Positions 58,820-64,000 of a stretch of DNA of 64,000 bases are shown in pieces. Source of the stretch: SHWC01 sp050173345 (GTDB lineage Bacteria; Pseudomonadota; Alphaproteobacteria; UBA828); NCBI GenBank assembly GCA_050173345.1, contig JBFXKW010000015.1, positions 1-64,000 on the forward strand, read 5' to 3'. The notes beneath the pieces were generated by a model. That model was not told the DNA's origin. It did not search any database and saw only the letters and a list, made by a program, of their open reading frames with translations. A program made the position numbers and the translations under genes. Each line of letters starts with the position of its first letter. Position 1 is the stretch's first letter.

Positions 58820-59971
58820 ATGACGATCGATCCGAAGCTCGGGCCGAATGCCGGCCTCATCGGCGTGCCCGGCTCGCGCGAGCGGCTCGAGACCCCGGCG
58901 CTGGTGCTCGACCTCGATGCGCTCGAGCACAACATCGCCGGCCTCGCGAGCCACGCCGCGAGCCACGGCTACAAGCTCCGCCCGGTCGCCAAGGTCCACA
59001 AATCGGTCGAGATCGCGCGCCGGCAGATGGCGGCGGGCGCGATCGGGCAATGCTGCGCGACGCTCGCCGAGGCCGAGATCATGGCGGCGGCCGGCATCCA
59101 AGGCGTCTTCCTGTTCTCTTCGGTCGCGACGCCCGGCAAGATCGCGCGCCTCGTCCGTCTCGCCGCCGCGCATCCGGACTTCCTGCTCGCGGTCGACGAT
59201 GCCGGCAATGCCGAGGCGATCGGCGACGCCGCGCGCGCCGCGGGCGCGACGGTGCGCCTGCTGGTCGACATCGAGATCGGCGGCGGGCGCACCGGCCTCG
59301 TCGACCTCGATGCCGCGGTCGCGCTCGCCGAAAAGATCGCGCGCCACGGCAGCCTCGCCTATGCCGGCCTGCAGGGCTATGACGGCAGCCTGCAATCGAA
59401 GCCGAGCTTCGCCGAGCGCAGCGCGCTGCAGGCGAAGCGCGCCGAGCTCGTGAGCCGCGCCGTCGAGCGGCTGAAGCGCGCCGGCCTGCCGCCCGAGATC
59501 GTGACCGGCGGCGGCACCGGCAGCCACGCGATCGACGTAGCGCAGGGCGTGTTCACCGAGGTCCAGGCCGGCTCCTACGTCTTCCTCGACGTGAACTATG
59601 CCGACACCGACATGCGCGCCGACGAGCCGCGCCCCTTCCGCCCCTCGCTCTTCGTGCGCACCACCGTGATCAGCGCGGCGCAGCCTGGCTTCGTGGTGAC
59701 CGATGCGGGCGTCAAGGAGTTCGCGCGCGACGGCCTGGCATCGCCCCGCCCGGCGCGCGGCGCGCCCGCGGGCGCAAGCTACCGGATCGTCGGCGACGAC
59801 ATGGGCCGGCTCGACTTCGCGCAGCCGGGCGACCGCCTCAAGGTCGGCGACGCCATCGAGTGCCTGACGCCGCACTGCTACGCGACGCTCAACCTCTATT
59901 CCATCTACCACTGCGTCCGCGGCGACACCCTGGTCGACATCTGGCCGATCGACGCAAGGGCGACGTGGTAG
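58820..59971 (+). CDS. DSD1/D-threonine aldolase-like PLP enzyme (383 aa)
   Basis: This is a fold-type III (alanine-racemase-like) PLP enzyme. Lys58 in RPVAKVHKSVEIAR is the Schiff-base lysine. The GGGTGSHAIDVAQG phosphate-binding stretch and the C-terminal beta domain with a metal-binding LTPHCYATLNLY (His and Cys) follow. This layout fits D-threonine aldolase or D-serine dehydratase (DSD1), which use a metal as second cofactor. The ATG at 58820 follows aagggga. The gene is alone on its strand after an SNase-like gene, so substrate is not hinted by context. Confidence 0.86.
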   Translation: MTIDPKLGPNAGLIGVPGSRERLETPALVLDLDALEHNIAGLASHAASHGYKLRPVAKVHKSVEIARRQMAAGAIGQCCATLAEAEIMAAAGIQGVFLFSSVATPGKIARLVRLAAAHPDFLLAVDDAGNAEAIGDAARAAGATVRLLVDIEIGGGRTGLVDLDAAVALAEKIARHGSLAYAGLQGYDGSLQSKPSFAERSALQAKRAELVSRAVERLKRAGLPPEIVTGGGTGSHAIDVAQGVFTEVQAGSYVFLDVNYADTDMRADEPRPFRPSLFVRTTVISAAQPGFVVTDAGVKEFARDGLASPRPARGAPAGASYRIVGDDMGRLDFAQPGDRLKVGDAIECLTPHCYATLNLYSIYHCVRGDTLVDIWPIDARATW

Positions 59972-60305
59972 GGGATACGGCTCCGATAGACCGCCGGGTG
60001 CCCGCGCTACTCAAAAAAATAGACGTAGTATGCTGGCGGATGCCTCCCTTCGCCGAAGCTTCGGAGGGGGCACAGCTTCGCACAAAGGGACTCCGCCATT
60101 CCTATGATGCCTACCAGCGCGAAGCAGGATGGAGGATTGCCCGGATGGAAACGAGTACGACATCAGCGTGATCTTTCTAGGATGCAGCAACCGTTTGACA
60201 CCCAATGGGGACCACGTACGCGGAGACTACGCGATTGTACCATACACAATGGCAGAGCCACTACTCGACGTCTGGTGTCCAAACTAAGGTTAGAGCACCA
60301 TTCCA
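59972..60305. other. Intergenic stretch without a supported gene
   Basis: I see no coding region in this 334-base stretch. It holds an oligo-A run (near 60013-60020) and a short palindrome cgccgaagcttcggaggg around 60052-60068. The base composition is visibly less GC-rich than the flank to the left, which marks the start of the accessory tail of the window. Confidence 0.5.
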
Positions 60306-61193
60306 TCACGGGATGTTGTGCTTCGCTCGGGCTGCTTCAATCGCGGCTTCGATCTGCTCCGTGACGCTAGGATCGTTAGGCTTGCCCTTCGGCACTTGCA
60401 CATTGGCAAGGAACCAGCGCGCAATCTCCACCCCCTCTGCCGCAAATCGAGGATCATCGCTCTCTAGAGGATCGAGGATGCGGCGGATGATGACCGGATT
60501 GCGGGCCGAACTGCCAGAGCGGATTGGCTTGTGCTGATAGTCCTCAGGCGCGAACGCCATATTGAGATTAAGCACTGCGGCACGTGTAGGCGATTCCTCC
60601 TGAGCACTGATCAGGTTGTCCAGCGGCATGGCCATGCGTCCATAGTACTCAGGGTGACGTGTGAGTAGCTCCCGATGTGTGAAGGTTGGCTTTTGTGGAT
60701 CGCGGCCTGGCAGCCAGACCTCATCCAAGGGGCAGATGAGCCGCCGAATAGCGAATACCATCGCATCTAACATATGGAGGTCCTGACTGCGGGTAACGTA
60801 GCCGTAGATCAAGTAGCGATTATGGGCGTTCCCATTGCGGAGTAGGTGCTCCATGAACTGCTCGGCCGTGCGGTCTAACCAGTGATAGGTGTCGAGGTTT
60901 GCGGGCTTAGTTAGGTTATCGGGTAGTAACGGCCCCGCTAGCGTCTTCACCTCCGCATAGAGCCGCACGATATCGTGGTTGTAGGGCTTCTGGCCAGGTA
61001 CGCTGCGTACAGACGAGCGCCCATTCACTAGAAGGGCAGCCTTGAGGTACTTCTCCAGCGCATGGACGGCGAGCCAGAGAAAGTCGGTGTTGAGCTGATT
61101 GATCGCACACCATCGCGCTGTGATGTAATTCTCATCAGCAGTGCGGACGAAGAGCTCGTGGACTAAGTTGTTCTTGGATACTGATACACTCAC
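60306..61193 (-). CDS. HEPN-domain protein with R-x4-H motif (295 aa)
   Basis: The first ~160 residues look like a HEPN domain. An opening helix (FLWLAVHALEKYLKAALLV, 38-56) has the EKYLKA signature, and R119-N-G-N-A-H124 is the R-x4-H RNase motif with the usual Asn after Arg. The C-terminal ~140 residues, with helical and basic stretches, are not recognised. Many HEPN proteins with this motif are toxins or parts of defence systems and cut RNA, but HEPN also occurs in nucleotidyltransferase partners. No MNT partner is adjacent. Codon use and lower GC than the surroundings suggest horizontal transfer. Confidence 0.72.
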   Translation of the reverse strand: MSVSVSKNNLVHELFVRTADENYITARWCAINQLNTDFLWLAVHALEKYLKAALLVNGRSSVRSVPGQKPYNHDIVRLYAEVKTLAGPLLPDNLTKPANLDTYHWLDRTAEQFMEHLLRNGNAHNRYLIYGYVTRSQDLHMLDAMVFAIRRLICPLDEVWLPGRDPQKPTFTHRELLTRHPEYYGRMAMPLDNLISAQEESPTRAAVLNLNMAFAPEDYQHKPIRSGSSARNPVIIRRILDPLESDDPRFAAEGVEIARWFLANVQVPKGKPNDPSVTEQIEAAIEAARAKHNIP

Positions 61194-61389
61194 GCCCTGT
61201 TACCTTGCCGTGCGCCCGTCCTTAAGCCGGCCCACATTGTATCGGTGTATCGGTCTAGAAGTCCGGCAGCGTAACCCGGCCGGTAATCAGTCCGCCGGTG
61301 ACGCAGTGCAAGGAATGCATACCGTTTCAGCAAACTGCCACCTTTAGCCTCTCAGCCGCCCGGCCTGCGTCGCCTCGAAGAAAATTCAC

Positions 61390-61414
61390 GATATATCTTG
61401 ATTTCCGATATATC
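61390..61414 (+). promoter_or_regulatory. Repeated gatatatc operator before the PadR-family gene
   Basis: The self-palindromic octamer gatatatc occurs at 61390-61397 and 61407-61414 (period 17), followed by a partial ccatatcgg just before the start codon. The position between likely promoter and start fits autorepression by the PadR-family protein. YqjI-type regulators bind similar A/T-rich sites. Confidence 0.6.
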
Positions 61415-61432
61415 TCGATCCATATCGGCGGC

Positions 61433-61996
61433 ATGAGACACAGACATTGGTGCGGCCCAGGCCGCCATGGCGCCGAGCCGGACGATCGTCCGGAGCAGCG
61501 CTCCCACCCTCACAGGCATCACAGGCACGGCCGCGGCGGCAGGCTGTTCGACTATGGCGAGCTGCGCCTCCTGCTGCTCGCGATGATCGCCGAGCGGCCG
61601 CGCCACGGCTACGAGCTCATCAAGGCGATCGAGGAGCGCTTCGGCGGCAGCTACAGCCCGAGCCCCGGCGTGATCTACCCGACGCTCGCCTGGCTCGACG
61701 ACATGGGCTACGCGGCGATCGAGCCCGAGCCGACCGGCCGGAAGCTCTATCGCGTCACGGCCGAGGGCGAAGCCTTCCTGGTCGCCAACCGCACGGCGGC
61801 GGACGAGCTGCTGTCGCGCGCCGGCGACGATGGTGCCCGCGGCGCGCGCCATGTGCCGGCGCCGCTGGTGCGCGCCATGGAGAATCTCAAGCTCGCCCTG
61901 CGCCTGCGCCTCAGGCGGGAACCGCTCGACCAGGCCGCGGCCGAAAGGATCGCCGCCGCGCTCGACGCGGCCGCGCAAACCGTGGAGCGCAGCTGA
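61433..61996 (+). CDS. PadR-family regulator with His-rich N-terminus, YqjI-like (187 aa)
   Basis: The first ~37 residues are rich in His, Arg and Gly (HRHWCGPGRHGAEPDD, then HPHRHHRHGRGG), as in the nickel-sensing YqjI regulators. The PadR winged helix follows: FDYGELRLLLLAMIAERPRH, then GYELIKAIEERFGGSYSPSPG and VIYPTLAWLDDMGYAAIEPE. A C-terminal helical dimerisation part ends the protein. E. coli YqjI represses a ferric reductase gene (yqjH) and its own gene, and loses DNA binding with Ni. A start upstream at 61298 lacks support. The gatatatc repeats before it are probable binding sites. No reductase gene lies next to it. Confidence 0.82.
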   Translation: MRHRHWCGPGRHGAEPDDRPEQRSHPHRHHRHGRGGRLFDYGELRLLLLAMIAERPRHGYELIKAIEERFGGSYSPSPGVIYPTLAWLDDMGYAAIEPEPTGRKLYRVTAEGEAFLVANRTAADELLSRAGDDGARGARHVPAPLVRAMENLKLALRLRLRREPLDQAAAERIAAALDAAAQTVERS

Positions 61997-62054
61997 TGGA
62001 CGGGGCGGCCGCAAATTTCTTCCGCTACGCCAGGCCGGGGATGGCGACCCTACT

Positions 62055-62456
62055 CTAGAACCAGAGATCGCGCACGCAACGGCCGTCGCGCGGCAGATCG
62101 TCGAACCTGTCGAGGCCATCTAAGTGGTCGATCGGGAGGTCGGCGACCTCATCGGGCGGCGCGAGCCGGATATTGACCGCGATGCGGCGGCGCCCGTCCG
62201 GCTCGAGGCGCAAGCCGCGCCAGCAAAGCATACAGCCGCATGTCGGGCAAAAGCGGATTTCGAGCGACGGATCAGTCTTGCCCGCACGGGTATAAGCGGC
62301 GCTCGAACCAGCTATGCGAATGCGCTCGTTCTCGTAGTCATACGCCCAAAGCGCGCCGTAGCGGCGGCACAGCATGCGGTTGCACGCGGTGACCGAGCCT
62401 GGGTCGCCCTCGAGGGTCCAGTGCACCGCGCCGCAATGGCAGGAGCCCGTGAGCAT
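62055..62456 (-). CDS. GFA-family (CENP-V-like) zinc protein (133 aa)
   Basis: This belongs to the glutathione-dependent formaldehyde-activating (GFA) family. Zinc-binding cysteines are visible in GSCHCGAVHW, TACNRMLCRRYGALWAYDY and RFCPTCGCMLCW. Most GFA-like proteins are not demonstrated enzymes, so a role in formaldehyde metabolism cannot be inferred from this alone. The ATG at 62456 is chosen because the family begins with this methionine region, though longer frames are open. It is convergent with the PadR gene. Confidence 0.85.
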   Translation of the reverse strand: MLTGSCHCGAVHWTLEGDPGSVTACNRMLCRRYGALWAYDYENERIRIAGSSAAYTRAGKTDPSLEIRFCPTCGCMLCWRGLRLEPDGRRRIAVNIRLAPPDEVADLPIDHLDGLDRFDDLPRDGRCVRDLWF

Positions 62457-62811
62457 GGCTGTCCGTTTCCCTTCATGCCGGTCGCATCCGTGCCGCTTCC
62501 GACGGCGCGCTACCAGAACACGCCGCGCCGATCGAACGATCCTCGAGCGGTCACGCGGCCGAATGACCGGCGGCGCGGCCCGCAGTGAAGCGACCGGCTG
62601 CACACGCGCGACCGGCGCATGATATCAGGCAATGGATGGCGATCGGTGGCAAATGGCGAGGCGTGTTCGGGTTATGGCCACATGCCAGATGAGACAAGTA
62701 GCTTGCCTTAGGTCTCGCATCGTCCACTGCGAACGGATTGCCGTCGGTGCTGCAGCTGGGTGCACAGACCCTATAAGAGTCTTCGTGCATCCGACATTGC
62801 ACGCCTATAGG

Positions 62812-63624
62812 TCAGGTGCAACGGCTCCAGGTCAGTGCTTCTGGAGCGGCAGAGAAAAGGGTCTTGATCTCGGGGATGTCGGGTGCTTGGCGCTTCATCT
62901 CTTCCCAGACTGTCGGGTGCGGGGTGGCCAGCAGGTCGTTACGTAAGACCTCCAGCTCCGCGGCAAGTGCTCCTGAATCGCGGCGAATGCGGTATTCGGA
63001 CAGCCGCGCGCGGTAACCACCGAAAGCGTTCAGCCGAGCCTCAAGGAGAAGGTCTCGGTTCAGATTAAGTGTTTCGATGGTGAAGTCGGCGCGGTCCGCC
63101 GCGTCAGGCGAGAGTCCGTAGCGCGGAAGCATTACGAAGGTGCCGAGGAGGTCCATCGTGAGAAGGGCGAGCGGGTCTTCGCAGCGGGGGTTAATGAAGG
63201 CGGGCGCGCCGGATACCGGTGGTGTGATAGGGGCGCCACGTTGTCGGGTAACCTCTATCCGCCCTCCTTTGGTCATCACGGCAAACTTGTTGTTCTTTCC
63301 GCGATTGCAAGGACCGCAGGCATAGACATAGTTGGGCCAGCGAAAGACATCCTCGGGATAGAGGTCCTTTGGCTTGATGTGTTCGACTTCGTCGCCCACG
63401 GAATCCTCGCAATAAGCACAACGCTGAGCTCCGCCACACATGTTTGACAGAGTATCACGGACTACGCGAAAGGTCGTGTTACGGCGGGTGTTTCGGGAGG
63501 TGAACTTCCGCTTACCCTCTACGACCCGGGCGGCGTAGCCACCAATACCGTCAATCTCGGCTTGATATTCGGCGAGCTTGACCTGTGCATTGACTGGGAG
63601 GCCCGGATCGGGGAGGCGCAGCAT
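62812..63624 (-). CDS. HNH endonuclease, PtuB-like (270 aa)
   Basis: This is an HNH nuclease with a zinc-stabilised core. The two CxxC pairs are Cys69/Cys72 (RCAYCEDSVG) and Cys103/Cys106 (YACGPCNRGKNN). EHIKPKDLYP (81-90) holds the catalytic His and WPNYVYAC the Asn98. The C-terminal ~140 residues are helical. The ATG follows the stop of the upstream AAA ATPase gene by 7 bases, giving the ATPase-nuclease order of the Septu (PtuA-PtuB) defence pair. The length (270 aa) fits PtuB-type proteins. It is cut off from a complete check because the ATPase continues beyond the window. Confidence 0.75.
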   Translation of the reverse strand: MLRLPDPGLPVNAQVKLAEYQAEIDGIGGYAARVVEGKRKFTSRNTRRNTTFRVVRDTLSNMCGGAQRCAYCEDSVGDEVEHIKPKDLYPEDVFRWPNYVYACGPCNRGKNNKFAVMTKGGRIEVTRQRGAPITPPVSGAPAFINPRCEDPLALLTMDLLGTFVMLPRYGLSPDAADRADFTIETLNLNRDLLLEARLNAFGGYRARLSEYRIRRDSGALAAELEVLRNDLLATPHPTVWEEMKRQAPDIPEIKTLFSAAPEALTWSRCT

Positions 63625-63631
63625 CCCGCGA

Positions 63632-64000
63632 TCAACCCGTCAAGTCGCTGGCCCTACTCGGCAGACGGCGCTGGAGGGTAGAGCGTGTCTCTTCCTCTTC
63701 GGTGGTGAGACCACCTTTGAGGCTCTTTCGGTTGAGTTCCGCAAGCTGACGCAGCATTCCCTTTGATGTGCGGGAACGGGTAACATCGGCGCCGAAGTAT
63801 TCCGTGGAGTAGGCTTCAAGAACGTTGCCGTATATTAGACGTTCTAGCTCTTGCCCGGTCACCCGGCCCGAGTGATCCTGCGACCCAGGGCTCGCCAGCT
63901 GCCAGATAGAGCCCCTCTCGGCGGCTTGGCATATGATCGGGCTGTGGGTAGTGACGAAGAACTGCGCCCGCGGGAAACGGTCAGTGAACCAAATGCCGAT
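63632..64000 (-). CDS. C-terminus of an AAA (PtuA-like) ATPase, partial at the window edge
   Basis: The frame is open to base 64000, giving the last 122 residues of a longer protein. FPRAQFFVTTHSPIICQAAE is the ATPase segment with the TTHSP H-loop typical of OLD/RecF-like and PtuA ATPases. The VTGQELERLIYGNVLEAYST segment with EYFG is characteristic of the C-terminal part. A GTG at 63862 is not the true start. Because the gene ends 7 bases before the HNH gene, the two are likely co-transcribed. The N-terminal Walker A is outside the window. Confidence 0.75.
   Translation of the reverse strand: MGIWFTDRFPRAQFFVTTHSPIICQAAERGSIWQLASPGSQDHSGRVTGQELERLIYGNVLEAYSTEYFGADVTRSRTSKGMLRQLAELNRKSLKGGLTTEEEETRSTLQRRLPSRASDLTG

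Noticed and set aside
59972..60305. Short frames of 60-110 codons in the stretch before the HEPN gene
   Set aside because: They overlap one another on both strands, lack ribosome-binding sites and resemble no family.

Overview
The window is high-GC DNA that reads as an alphaproteobacterial chromosome. The supporting signs are an Fds-type NAD-dependent formate dehydrogenase, Tad pseudopilins, MmgE/PrpD and hydantoinase A/B catabolic genes, several ABC uptake systems, and the dyad repeat family 'GTCATGCCCCGC..GCGGGGCATCCAG' between genes. I saw no rRNA, tRNA or CRISPR array. The gene content suits a soil or rhizosphere heterotroph that uses sugar acids and amide-type nitrogen compounds. The genus cannot be named from the sequence alone.

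Layout. 1-4.9 kb is a rearranged accessory block: a perfect 18-copy heptanucleotide array, a decayed antitoxin copy, two RTX-like repeat proteins whose last 312 bp are almost identical, a loose 3' fragment of uxaA between them, and then an intact Phd/PIN toxin-antitoxin pair. 4.9-7.4 kb (minus) is a lactonase plus altronate-dehydratase-type sugar-acid pair. 7.6-13.4 kb holds a PAS_5 protein, a D-hydantoinase, three Tad pseudopilin genes and a helix-turn-helix/coiled-coil protein. 13.6-26.8 kb (minus) is an 11-gene operon. In order of transcription it encodes a CUT2 ABC importer (binding protein, ATPase, permease), HyuA, HyuB, an isochorismatase-fold amidase, a PEP-mutase/isocitrate-lyase-family enzyme, MmgE/PrpD, a YrdC-domain protein, a GntR/HutC regulator and a second isochorismatase-fold amidase. 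It looks like uptake and stepwise opening of a cyclic amide (hydantoin- or creatinine-like), followed by carbon-skeleton processing. A 21-bp near-repeat before the first gene and before hyuA is the probable GntR operator.

27-33.4 kb holds a small unknown ORF, a fatty acid hydroxylase, DUF1330, a second MmgE/PrpD, a PAS-kinase-receiver hybrid and an amidase. 33.4-41.7 kb holds a LivKGFHM-type importer divergent from an N,N-dimethylformamidase large-subunit-like gene and a zinc alcohol dehydrogenase, with a perfect dyad between the divergent genes. 41.7-45 kb holds a methyltransferase/AraC pair, a PPOX protein and a luciferase-like monooxygenase. 45-51.7 kb is an ECF42-type sigma factor locus: a DGPF(YCII)-sigma operon, an MFS exporter and a six-gene operon (DUF899, GyrI-like, PhnB-like, YCII, DUF1428, MsrB). 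Each of the three transcription units is preceded by (T/C)GTCGG-N17-CGTC, so they form a self-contained regulon.

51.8-57.8 kb is fdsGBA-fdhD-fdsD, followed by an SNase-like protein and a D-threonine-aldolase-like enzyme. 60-64 kb is a mixed accessory tail: a HEPN-domain protein with an R-x4-H motif, a His-rich PadR (YqjI-like) regulator with repeated GATATATC sites, a GFA-family protein, and at the right edge an HNH nuclease next to the C-terminus of an AAA ATPase, arranged like the Septu (PtuAB) defence system.
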